Both the position numbers and the translations under genes were made by a program. The notes under the pieces are model-generated. The model searched no databases, was not told the DNA's origin, and saw nothing but the letters and a program-made list of their open reading frames with translations. A stretch of 14,756 nucleotides of DNA from an uncultured Coriobacteriales bacterium (GTDB lineage: Bacteria; Actinomycetota; Coriobacteriia; Coriobacteriales; Eggerthellaceae), in NCBI GenBank assembly GCA_946892075.1, contig CAMPNZ010000034.1:1-14756 (forward strand), written 5' to 3'. Positions 1-6,010 of the stretch are shown piece after piece. Each line of letters begins with the position of its first letter. Position 1 is the first letter of the stretch.

Positions 1-55
1 GTAATAGCGATGCACGTTTTGCCAACAAGCTGTTCAGGCTCATAAAACGCGTGGA
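1..55 (-). repeat. Left copy of a 55-bp exact direct repeat (lysS fragment)
   Basis: Bases 1-55 are identical to 2431-2485. The match ends at 55/2485, where the left copy continues with G and the right copy with T. In the right copy the segment codes, on the minus strand, for part of the LysRS C-terminal tRNA-binding domain (around GIHAFYEPEQLVGKT). The left copy is therefore a lysS fragment in the same orientation, fused to the truncated arsC relic. The repeat starts at the first base of the window, so its true left extent is unknown. It may be one end of a duplicated lysS 3' region or a k-mer overlap left by assembly. Confidence 0.95.
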
Positions 56-294
56 GATGGAAATGTCTAGCTACGGGATGCTTGATATCAGCTTAGAATA
101 CTGCTTTTCTCCATGGCGATGCCATAAAACTCCTTCATGAGCCGGACAGCATCCTAATTGATCTGGAACTTGGTTTCCGTTCCGGCGAAATAGAACGCAA
201 ACTCGTTCCCACGCAGATGCTTTCCCAATGCCTCAGCGATCTGGCTGCGGCGGGAGTTGTGGGCGCGGATAAAGGCGATCTTCGGCTTTTTCAT
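56..294 (-). pseudogene. arsC: Decayed, truncated arsenate reductase gene (thioredoxin-coupled ArsC, LMW-phosphatase fold)
   Basis: The minus strand from the ATG at 294 reads MKKPKIAFIRAHNSRRSQIA and onward, closely following the start of thioredoxin-coupled ArsC, where the family has FxCxHNSCRSQ. Both cysteines of that loop, including the nucleophile, are arginine codons (CGC). After GTETKFQIN there is an in-frame TAG, then DAVRLMKEFYGIAMEK resumes the family pattern. A one-base shift near 130-110 is needed to continue with QYSKLISSIP, and another stop follows. The similarity ends at the lysS repeat at 55/56, so the C-terminal half with the second redox cysteines is absent. The ATG overlaps the TGA of the thioredoxin gene (ATGA), showing it was once the last gene of the ars operon. 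It cannot encode an active reductase. Family assignment is firm; the exact shift site is approximate. Confidence 0.85.
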
Positions 295-641
295 TTTCTT
301 ATCTTCCTCAAAATGGCCATGACCTCATCCTTTTTCAGCACCTTGCCGTAGGACACCACCTGACCGTCCACCACCAATGCAGGTGTGGTCATTACACCGT
401 AGGCGGCGATTTTTTCATAATCCTTCACATGGTCAATGGTGGTTTCCATGCCAAGCACACGGAGTGCCTCCACTGTTGCAGCTTCCAAGGCGTTGCACTT
501 GGCACACCCACTGCCGAGAATTTTGACGCCTACATCCTTTTTTTCACTTTCCGCCTCCTGTATTTTTTCTGGAGTGCAACTGCCACCACAGCAGCAGGTT
601 TGTGTTTCCTCTTTTTTCTTTCCGAATCCAAAAATTGACAT
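291..641 (-). CDS. Small thioredoxin-like redox protein of the ars operon
   Basis: This 116-residue protein belongs to the short thioredoxin-fold family (redox-active disulfide protein 2 / MTH895 type) often encoded beside ArsP-like permeases. A beta-strand (VGVKILG) leads into the active site C46-A-K-C49, and the cis-proline loop MTTPAL has P87. The N-terminal tail is unusual: basic residues are followed by the cluster CCCGGSC (16-22), which could bind a soft metal or arsenite. No signal peptide is seen, so it is cytoplasmic. The start is well supported by an AGGAGG ribosome-binding site about 7 nt upstream of the ATG. It lies 18 bp after the permease gene and overlaps the arsC relic by ATGA. 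Likely role: thiol reductant or metalloid carrier for the neighbouring permease or reductase. That role is inferred from context. Confidence 0.85.
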   Translation of the reverse strand: MSIFGFGKKKEETQTCCCGGSCTPEKIQEAESEKKDVGVKILGSGCAKCNALEAATVEALRVLGMETTIDHVKDYEKIAAYGVMTTPALVVDGQVVSYGKVLKKDEVMAILRKIRK

Positions 642-659
642 CGTTATTGTCCTCCTAAA

Positions 660-1658
660 TTATAAGATAAGTCCTTGAAAGAGATTAAATAGATAGCCTA
701 CAAGAATGATTCCGGCTGTGCAGACCACAATAAAAACACCCAACAACTTCGGCTTGACTGCCTTGCGCAACATAACCATAGACGGCAGAGAAAGCGTTGT
801 CACGCCCATCATGAAGCTGAGCACCGTACCAAGCTGTGCACCCTTAGCAAGCAGTGCTTCCGCAATGGGGATGGTTCCAAAAATATCGGCGTACATGGGG
901 ATGCCAATAATTGTTGCTAAAACAACTCCAAAGGGATTGTTGCTCCCGAGCATGGATTTTACCCAGCTTTCAGGAATCCAGTTGTGAATGACCGCTCCGA
1001 TGCCCACGCCGATGAGAATATACGGGAACACTTTCTTGAAGGTTTCTATCACATGATCCTTTGCATAGGTGAAGCGTTCCTTCTTGGTCAGCGTTGGAGA
1101 ATCAATGTTCACGGCAGAAGTCTTACGAATAAATTCCTCCACTTGATTTTCCATGTGCAGCTTTTCAATCAGTGTGCCTCCTGCCACGGCGACCATAAGA
1201 CCCAGCACTACATACAGGAAAGCAACCTTCGTGCCAAATATGCTCATCAGCAGCCTTGTGCTGCCGAGATCTACCATGGGCGAGGAAATCAGAAACGAAA
1301 AGGTAACACCCAATGGAAGCCCCGCACTGGTAAAGCCGATGAACAGCGGAATGGACGAACAGGAGCAAAACGGTGTAACAGTGCCCAGCAATGCCGAAAT
1401 GAAATTCGCCCCAATGCCGTGAAATCGTCCCATAATCTTTCGGCTGCGCTCCGGCGGGAAATAGCTCTGAATATAGGAGATGACAAAAATCAGCACGCAG
1501 AGCAGAATAGTGATCTTGATAACATCGTAGAGAAAAAACTGCACGCTGCCGCCAATCCGTTGTGTTGTATCCAGCCTAAGAGCCGCCAACAGGCTACCTA
1601 TCAGTGCATCTAGCCATTTCATGCCCAGAATCTGATCTGTGATAAAGCGTCCAATCAA
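660..1658 (-). CDS. arsP: ArsP/DUF318-family permease, probable arsenical efflux
   Basis: This 332-residue polytopic inner-membrane protein is of normal length for the permease family PF03773. It has about eight hydrophobic segments with a central hydrophilic loop (roughly 165-215). The family hallmark CSCSSIPLF (98-106) sits in the first conserved half, followed by GLPLGVTFSFLISSPMV. The second half carries the counterpart GIPMYADIFGTIPI. Characterised ArsP members export trivalent organoarsenicals. Other members are linked to copper, zinc or other metals, so the substrate is not certain, but the ArsR-type regulator and arsC relic favour arsenic. The ATG overlaps the end of arsR (4 bp), indicating translational coupling. 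The frame is intact, in contrast with the decayed arsC. Confidence 0.85.
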   Translation of the reverse strand: MIGRFITDQILGMKWLDALIGSLLAALRLDTTQRIGGSVQFFLYDVIKITILLCVLIFVISYIQSYFPPERSRKIMGRFHGIGANFISALLGTVTPFCSCSSIPLFIGFTSAGLPLGVTFSFLISSPMVDLGSTRLLMSIFGTKVAFLYVVLGLMVAVAGGTLIEKLHMENQVEEFIRKTSAVNIDSPTLTKKERFTYAKDHVIETFKKVFPYILIGVGIGAVIHNWIPESWVKSMLGSNNPFGVVLATIIGIPMYADIFGTIPIAEALLAKGAQLGTVLSFMMGVTTLSLPSMVMLRKAVKPKLLGVFIVVCTAGIILVGYLFNLFQGLIL

Positions 1659-1957
1659 GAGCAGTACCTTCCTTCATCATCCGATCCGCAACAGGTCAGA
1701 CCGTCAATAAATGCCTTGAAATCGGTCAGGGTTTCACAATTGAGCGAATAGTGATGCCACTTACCCTCTTTGCGAGCATTCACCAAGCCACAGTCGCAGA
1801 GTACTTTCATGTGGTGAGAAAGAGTCGGCTGGGTTATCTCGAACCGCTCCAGCAGCTTACAGCCGCATTTTTCGCCGTCCGAGATCATCTTCACGATCTC
1901 CAGCCGGTTGCTGTCCGCTAATGCCTTGCAAATCAAAGCCGCATCCATAGATTTCAT
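1655..1957 (-). CDS. arsR: ArsR/SmtB-family metalloid-responsive repressor
   Basis: This 100-residue winged-helix repressor is the first gene of the cassette. The N-terminal helix ALADSNRLEIVKMI is followed by the metal-binding E-K-C31-G-C33-K, the CxC arrangement of classical As(III)/Sb(III)-sensing ArsR proteins. The recognition helix is ITQPTLSHHMKVL (41-53) and the wing is KEGKWHHYSL. Additional cysteines (54, 56, 89, 90, 99) lie in and after the wing. A longer GTG start at 1966 is possible, but the GAGGTG at 1963-1968 is better placed as the ribosome-binding site for the ATG at 1957. A promoter with a palindromic operator lies immediately upstream, so the gene is probably autorepressed and released by arsenite. 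Confidence 0.88.
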   Translation of the reverse strand: MKSMDAALICKALADSNRLEIVKMISDGEKCGCKLLERFEITQPTLSHHMKVLCDCGLVNARKEGKWHHYSLNCETLTDFKAFIDGLTCCGSDDEGRYCS

Positions 1958-1967
1958 AATGTACACC

Positions 1968-1991
1968 TCACATAGATTATTATCTATGTGA
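1968..1991 (-). promoter_or_regulatory. Palindromic ArsR operator overlapping the transcription start
   Basis: A perfect dyad with 10-bp arms (TCACATAGAT and its complement, 1968-1977 and 1982-1991) and a 4-bp centre lies directly after the -10 box and just before arsR. ArsR/SmtB repressors usually bind imperfect palindromes in this position. Binding here would block initiation. The dyad is directly visible; assignment to ArsR is inferred from position. Confidence 0.75.
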
Positions 1992-1993
1992 TG

Positions 1994-2022
1994 ATTATAG
2001 CAAACAGATAGATGATTCTCAA
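1994..2022 (-). promoter_or_regulatory. Sigma-70 promoter of the ars operon
   Basis: On the minus strand, -35 TTGAGA (2022-2017) and a consensus -10 TATAAT (1999-1994) are separated by exactly 17 nt. The expected start is near 1987, inside the operator palindrome. This is the best promoter match in the window and it drives arsR, the permease, the thioredoxin gene and the arsC relic. Confidence 0.8.
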
Positions 2023-2039
2023 TGTATTAGCAATTAAAA

Positions 2040-2063
2040 AACTATGTGTCATTCTACATAGTT
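2040..2063. promoter_or_regulatory. Second ACATAG dyad upstream of the ars promoter
   Basis: AACTATGT (2040-2047) and ACATAGTT (2056-2063) form perfect 8-bp arms around an 8-nt spacer. The core ACATAG is shared with the operator at 1968-1991, but the spacing differs. It lies about 18 bp upstream of the -35 box. It could be an auxiliary regulator site or an upstream hairpin. Confidence 0.45.
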
Positions 2064-2092
2064 CAAAAATCGGACTTCACTAATCCCGTTAT

Positions 2093-2115
2093 GACAAATT
2101 CCAATTTGTCTTTTT
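2093..2115 (+). terminator. Possible plus-strand intrinsic terminator
   Basis: GACAAATT and AATTTGTC form a perfect palindrome with a 2-nt centre (2093-2110), followed directly by TTTTT. As RNA this would fold as a six-pair A/U-rich stem with a U run, so it would be weak. No plus-strand gene precedes it in the window. It could instead be a regulatory palindrome. Confidence 0.35.
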
Positions 2116-2255
2116 CTTACTGAAAATGGGCAATCCCGATTGGAACTGCCCATATATCTTGAAAATTATGCGATTTTTAAGGCTCTGCACCGTTTCAAGC
2201 ACCATTTGGTGTAAATCTTGTGTATTTGGGTACTTTCAAAGCTTTTTCACAAATG

Positions 2256-2290
2256 AAGTACATCCCGTTTTGTAGGGTAAAACGGTACTT
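2256..2290 (-). terminator. Stem-loop just after the lysS 3' end
   Basis: On the minus strand CCGTTTT (2285-2279) and AAAACGG (2271-2265) pair around a 7-nt loop, with further outer pairing of AAGTA and TACTT. It begins two bases after the TAA at 2292-2294. No long U run follows, so it may be a weak terminator or simply an RNA 3'-end structure. Confidence 0.4.
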
Positions 2291-2291
2291 T

Positions 2292-2612
2292 TTAATACAG
2301 CTTGGCACCAGCGGGAATATGATCGTCCACCATCAAAAGATGCAACTTCTCGCAACCTGCTTCTTCGTGTATCGCCGAAATAAGCATACCGCACGAATCG
2401 ATGCCCATCATCGTGCGAGGAGGCAGATTGGTAATAGCGATGCACGTTTTGCCAACAAGCTGTTCAGGCTCATAAAACGCGTGGATGCCGCTTAAAATTG
2501 TTCTGTCGCAACCGGTACCGTCATCAAGGGTAAATTGCAGAAGCTTTTTCGATTTTGGTACCGCTGAACAGGCTTGTACTTTAACTGCACGAAAATCAGA
2601 CTTGCTAAACGT
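2292..2612 (-). pseudogene. lysS: Out-of-frame C-terminal tRNA-binding domain of LysRS
   Basis: One frame away from the main lysS frame, the minus strand from 2612 reads TFSKSDFRAVKVQAC, then PKSKKLLQFTLDDGTG, GIHAFYEPEQLVGKT, NLPPRTMMGIDSCGM and MVDDHIPAGAKLY, ending in TAA at 2294-2292. These 106 codons form a complete OB-fold tRNA-binding domain of the EMAPII/MetRS C-terminal type (PF01588), which some bacterial LysRS carry as a tail. It has no start codon or ribosome-binding site of its own and directly continues lysS, so it is the detached tail of the same gene. The right copy of the 55-bp repeat lies within it. Apart from the shift there are no stops, which suggests a recent break or a sequencing/assembly error. 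Confidence 0.88.
2431..2485 (-). repeat. Right copy of the 55-bp direct repeat, inside the lysS tail
   Basis: Identical to bases 1-55. Here it is in its natural setting, within the LysRS C-terminal domain. The two copies are 2430 bp apart and bracket the ars cassette plus the lysS 3' end. Confidence 0.95.
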
Positions 2613-4294
2613 GACAAAGGCTCGATACTTACGTTGGAAAAATCAATGCTCGCGTCGGCTTGCTGGTGCGGCGCATTCGAAAGCGATGCGGACTGCGCTG
2701 CAGCAGCACTGTCGCAACCGGTTGCGGCGGAATTTTCCTGCTCCTTACTTTCCGCAGCATCAAGCACATTCACATCGCACACCTGTGTATCATTAAGCGG
2801 TTTCATCGTTGGGAACAGCAACACATCGCGAATAGACTCGGCATTCGTAAGCAGCATAACCAAACGATCGATTCCAATGCCAACACCGCCAGCAGGTGGC
2901 ATACCATATTCAAGCGCACGAATGTAGTCGGCATCGTAGCCCATCGCTTCATCGTCACCCATGTCTTTCGCCTGAACTTGGGCAAGGAAACGCTCTGCTT
3001 GATCGATAGGGTCATTCAACTCGCTAAAAGCGTTTGCGTATTCATGTCCACAGATAAACAACTCGAAACGATACGTAAGCTCGGGATTGTCTTCGCGCTT
3101 CTTTGCAAGCGGAGAAATTTCAAGCGGGTGATCGCACACAAAGGTCGGTTGAACAAGCGTATCTTCAACGCGTGCTTCAAACAACTCGCTGATGATTTTG
3201 CCTTTCCCCCACGCTGGCTCAATGTCAACAACGCCATTCTTTTTCGCAATGCGCGCAAGTTCTTCACGTGACATGTCATACGAAATAGGCTCATCGATGT
3301 GCTCGTTAATAAGCTCAATCATGCTTGCATCGCGCCACGTACCGCCAAGATCGATGTCAACACCCTGATAGTTGATGGAAAGCGTGCCACATGCCGCCAT
3401 AGCAGCTGCGCGAATGAAACCTTGCGTTAAGCGTTTCATGCCCTCGAGATCGCTAAATGCTTGGTAGGCTTCCATCGTTGTGAACTCGGGGTTATGGTAT
3501 TGATCCATGCCTTCGTTTCTAAACTGGCGCCCAATTTCGAACACACGCTCAAAACCGCCCACCAACAGGCGCTTAAGCGGCAGCTCGGTTGCGATACGCA
3601 AATAAAAATCGCGGTTGAGTGCATTGTGATGCGTAATGAACGGACGCGCATTCGCCCCACCCATAATCGAGTGCAAAAACGGCGTTTCAACTTCGTAGAA
3701 TTGCTGGTCTTCCATGTAGCGACGCACCGCAGATACAATCTTGAAGCGCTTCTCAAACGTTTCGCGCACATTGGGGTTCATAACCAGGTCAACGTAGCGC
3801 TGGCGATAGCGCATTTCCTTATTTGATAGCCCATGGAACTTTTCGGGAAGCGGGCGAATTGCCTTGCTCAACAGTTCGATGTGCGTTGCAATAACGGAAA
3901 GCTGACCGCGTTTAGTGCGCGTAACGGTGCCGTTAACGCCTATCCAGTCGCCCAAATCGAGGTCTTTTACCTGTGCATATTCTTCTTCGCCTAAATCGTT
4001 AATACGGCAAAAAATTTGAATGTCGCTCGTGGTATCGCGTAGCGTAAGAAACGACAACTTCCCCTGAACGCGCTTTGTCATAATACGCCCTGCAACAGCA
4101 ACGTGATCGTTTGTTTCTTCCGCATTCGCTAAATGCTCGTAGCGCGCATGTAAGTCGCTTGCGTGAGCAGTGTAGTCAAACGCGTGGCCGTAAGGGTTCT
4201 TACCTGCAGCTATAAGCGCCGCACGTTTATTTTTGCGCACTTGAATGGGATCGTCTTCAACTGTTGTGGGGGTATTGCCTTGTGCTTCGCTCAC
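2492..4294 (-). CDS. lysS: Lysyl-tRNA synthetase (class II), frameshifted before its C-terminal domain
   Basis: Charges tRNA-Lys with lysine in the cytoplasm. The N-terminal OB-fold anticodon-binding domain is at about 65-142. The class II core includes motif 1 (187-207), motif 2 with FRNEGMDQYHNPEFT (258-272), the LysRS signature GHEYANAFSELNDP (416-429) and motif 3 GVGIGIDRLVMLL (470-482). All core elements are present. An Ala/Ser/Gln-rich linker (505-550) leads to DFSNVSIEPL, ending at residue 560. The next 40 residues do not resemble the family and stop at 2492, while the true tail continues in another frame to 2292. Several residues normally joining EPL to the tail's TFSKSDF appear missing, so a small deletion near 2610-2617 is likely. 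The start is GTG, with AAGGAG six bases upstream. The product could still aminoacylate, with weaker tRNA binding. It lies 173 bp downstream of greA. Confidence 0.93.
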   Translation of the reverse strand: MSEAQGNTPTTVEDDPIQVRKNKRAALIAAGKNPYGHAFDYTAHASDLHARYEHLANAEETNDHVAVAGRIMTKRVQGKLSFLTLRDTTSDIQIFCRINDLGEEEYAQVKDLDLGDWIGVNGTVTRTKRGQLSVIATHIELLSKAIRPLPEKFHGLSNKEMRYRQRYVDLVMNPNVRETFEKRFKIVSAVRRYMEDQQFYEVETPFLHSIMGGANARPFITHHNALNRDFYLRIATELPLKRLLVGGFERVFEIGRQFRNEGMDQYHNPEFTTMEAYQAFSDLEGMKRLTQGFIRAAAMAACGTLSINYQGVDIDLGGTWRDASMIELINEHIDEPISYDMSREELARIAKKNGVVDIEPAWGKGKIISELFEARVEDTLVQPTFVCDHPLEISPLAKKREDNPELTYRFELFICGHEYANAFSELNDPIDQAERFLAQVQAKDMGDDEAMGYDADYIRALEYGMPPAGGVGIGIDRLVMLLTNAESIRDVLLFPTMKPLNDTQVCDVNVLDAAESKEQENSAATGCDSAAAAQSASLSNAPHQQADASIDFSNVSIEPLSRLASLIFVQLKYKPVQRYQNRKSFCNLPLMTVPVATEQF

Positions 4295-4381
4295 AATTTC
4301 TCCTTACCTACGTATAAAAATTAACATGCTACAAGGTATATCCCTGCAGCATGCATCTGTGTTGTACCGTAATGAACGTAT

Positions 4382-4405
4382 GTGCGCCATGGTATGCGCC
4401 ATGGT
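4382..4405. repeat. Two-copy 12-bp tandem repeat between greA and lysS
   Basis: GTGCGCCATGGT (4382-4393) is followed immediately by ATGCGCCATGGT (4394-4405), differing only at the first base. Each unit contains the self-complementary GCGCCATGGT-like core. It lies in the 173-bp gap between greA and lysS. Its function is unknown; it may be simple slippage. Confidence 0.6.
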
Positions 4406-4467
4406 AGTGCACCAGGAACACGTCATAAGCACGCGGTGCACTCACGGTGCTTTATCGGCGGTACGCT

Positions 4468-4938
4468 TTATTGCTCGATTTTCAAAATCGTTAAATCGAT
4501 AGAGCGACCCGTAGGACCACTTACGTGCAACTCGTCGCCTTTTCGGTGACCAACTAATGCTGCGCCAACAGGCGATTCATTAGAAATTTTATCTTCAAAG
4601 ATATTTGCTTCTGCGCTACCAACAACCGTGAACATACGCTGCTCACCATTCATGGTAACCGTAACACTCGAGCCAATATTCACGCGATTAGAACGCTTCG
4701 GCGTGTCGACAACCGTCGCTTCAGAAAGAATGCGGTTGATTTGCGCAATACGCGCTTCGATCATGCCTTGTTCGTTTTTCGCGTCATCGTACTCGGAGTT
4801 TTCAGAAATGTCGCCGAATTCGCGAGCAATACGAATGCGCTCACCAATTTCAGCGCGCTTTTCATTCTCAAGATAATGCAGCTCATCTTCCAGTTTTTGG
4901 CGGCCTTCTGGAGTTAAAATGAGATTATCGTTGGCCAT
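4468..4938 (-). CDS. greA: Transcription elongation factor GreA
   Basis: This 156-residue protein is close to the usual 158. GreA enters the RNA polymerase secondary channel and stimulates cleavage of backtracked RNA. The N-terminal coiled coil (about 10-75) carries the acidic tip GDISENSEYDDAKNE (42-56), whose D/E residues position the catalytic magnesium. The C-terminal FKBP-like domain ends with the conserved ISNESPVGAALVGHRKGDE (118-136). The ATG is preceded by AAAGG at a good distance. It lies between tatA and lysS on the same strand; greA-lysS adjacency is common in actinobacteria and other Gram-positives. Confidence 0.96.
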   Translation of the reverse strand: MANDNLILTPEGRQKLEDELHYLENEKRAEIGERIRIAREFGDISENSEYDDAKNEQGMIEARIAQINRILSEATVVDTPKRSNRVNIGSSVTVTMNGEQRMFTVVGSAEANIFEDKISNESPVGAALVGHRKGDELHVSGPTGRSIDLTILKIEQ

Positions 4939-4999
4939 ATTTTACCTTTCTAAAGCATTGAACAGCCATACCAGCTGTACATGACACTCCATGCAAACA

Positions 5000-5022
5000 G
5001 AGGCACAGCTATGCTGCGCCTC
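5000..5022 (-). terminator. Hairpin downstream of tatA, probable terminator
   Basis: GAGGC and GCCTC form an outer 5-bp stem, then one mismatch, then CAGC/GCTG with a 3-nt loop. It begins 14 bp after the tatA stop in the direction of transcription. Only a short TGTTTG follows on the minus strand, so termination may be partial. Confidence 0.5.
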
Positions 5023-5035
5023 GTTACCATGAACC

Positions 5036-5401
5036 TTATTTCTGTTCGCTAGCAGTTTCCTCTGCAGCGCTTGGTGTAGCTTCTTGCTGATCAGAAGCTG
5101 GCTGTGCGGGAACTTTCTTCACTACAACCTTCTTAACAGGCGCAGCAGCGGGTGCAGGCGTGGCGCTTGCAGCGTCAGATGCCGGCGCAGCAGGCGCCGC
5201 TTGAGCGCTTTCTATTTCGGCAGGCTTGGTAGTATCGGCAGCTTGTGCCTCGTCTTTTGCCTCTTTCATGCCAGAGCGCAAACCCTTAACCGATTTCCCC
5301 AGCGCACTGCCGAGCTTTGGAAGGTTTTTAGGTCCGAATATAAGCAGAACAACAACCAAAATGATGATGAGTTCAGGCATGCCTAAACCAAAAAACTTCA
5401 T
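5036..5401 (-). CDS. tatA: Twin-arginine translocase subunit TatA
   Basis: This 121-residue membrane protein forms the oligomeric pore or membrane-weakening assembly of the Tat export system for folded proteins. MKFFGLGMPELIIILVVVLL is the short N-terminal membrane helix. The hinge FGPKNLPKLGSALGKSVKGL and an amphipathic helix follow, all standard for TatA/MttA. The rest (about 58-121) is an Ala/Pro/Lys-rich tail, including VKKVVVKKVP, longer and lower in complexity than in many homologues. An upstream start at 5458 would add residues unlike the family. GGAGG six bases before the ATG at 5401 supports the shorter form. No tatC is adjacent, so TatC must be encoded elsewhere. Confidence 0.93.
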   Translation of the reverse strand: MKFFGLGMPELIIILVVVLLIFGPKNLPKLGSALGKSVKGLRSGMKEAKDEAQAADTTKPAEIESAQAAPAAPASDAASATPAPAAAPVKKVVVKKVPAQPASDQQEATPSAAEETASEQK

Positions 5402-5660
5402 ACGTGCCTCCGATTTTTCTACAATCTCATTATCACGCTCGCGCGCTATCAGGTGCAACGCTTATCAATACGCATCACAAAGGGAGTACCACACGCTAAG
5501 CGTGCGCACAGTCCGCATTCGTAACAGCTACAAACGCCGCAGAACACTTTACACGAGCTTTAATAGGATACCTCATATCGAAGCATTTAGTAATATAATT
5601 CATAAATTTGTGAACACGACTACAAAACACCTCCGCATAATGTAATGCGACAGGTAAGAA

Positions 5661-5737
5661 TGGTCGGGTTGACAGGATTTGAACCTGCGACCTCTGCGTC
5701 CCGAACGCAGCGCTCTACCAAGCTGAGCCACAACCCG
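5661..5737 (-). tRNA. tRNA-Pro(CGG)
   Basis: On the minus strand the acceptor arms CGGGTTG (5737-5731) and CAACCCG (5671-5665) pair over 7 bp, followed by discriminator A and an encoded CCA (5663-5661). The D arm is GCTC/GAGC. The anticodon stem CTGCG/CGCAG encloses the loop TTCGGGA, giving anticodon CGG. The T arm is GCAGG-TTCAAAT-CCTGT. It has 77 nt with CCA, no intron and no obvious defect. It reads CCG codons. Confidence 0.95.
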
Positions 5738-6010
5738 CTCTACGAATGCATACGCGTGAAATGCCGCGTGATACGCACAATGAATGCGTGTGTTGCGCAT
5801 AATGCGTGCACTGTGCAAACAGCGCTCACAAAACGATGCCTACAAATAGTAGCACACAACTGACGAAAGTAAAATATTGATATCAGCATCTCTGTATTCA
5901 AAACCGTGCTTCACACACGCTGCACACGCGGCGCGCGAAACGCGCTCGCAAGCCACAACTCACCTACCCCACGCGCCAGACGGGCATTGCTGCAGCGCTG
6001 ACGCGCGTGT

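Larger units (their letters stand above)
2064..2291. other. Non-coding junction between ars promoter and lysS, with several dyads
   Basis: No plausible gene is seen in these 228 bases. The stretch holds a perfect palindrome followed by five T (2093-2115), a dyad ATGGGCA/TGCCCAT (2126-2132 and 2147-2153), a small palindrome CACCATTTGGTG near 2200, and a stem-loop at 2256-2290 beside the lysS stop. Somewhere here the ars cassette gives way to the lysS 3' flank, but I cannot place the boundary. The GGCTCTGCACC stretch near 2181 is faintly reminiscent of an insertion-sequence end, but no partner end or transposase is present. Confidence 0.6.

Noticed and set aside
2492..2620. Programmed ribosomal frameshift in lysS
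   Set aside because: No slippery heptamer or RF2-like CUUUGA site with an upstream Shine-Dalgarno is seen at the shift point (CCTTTGTCACG), and linker residues appear to be missing. A deletion or sequence error explains it better.
5738..6010. Hidden gene or RNA between tRNA-Pro and the YbhN-like gene
   Set aside because: Only short GC-rich dyads such as GCGCG-AAA-CGCGC are seen. There is no coding frame with a start site and no recognisable RNA fold.
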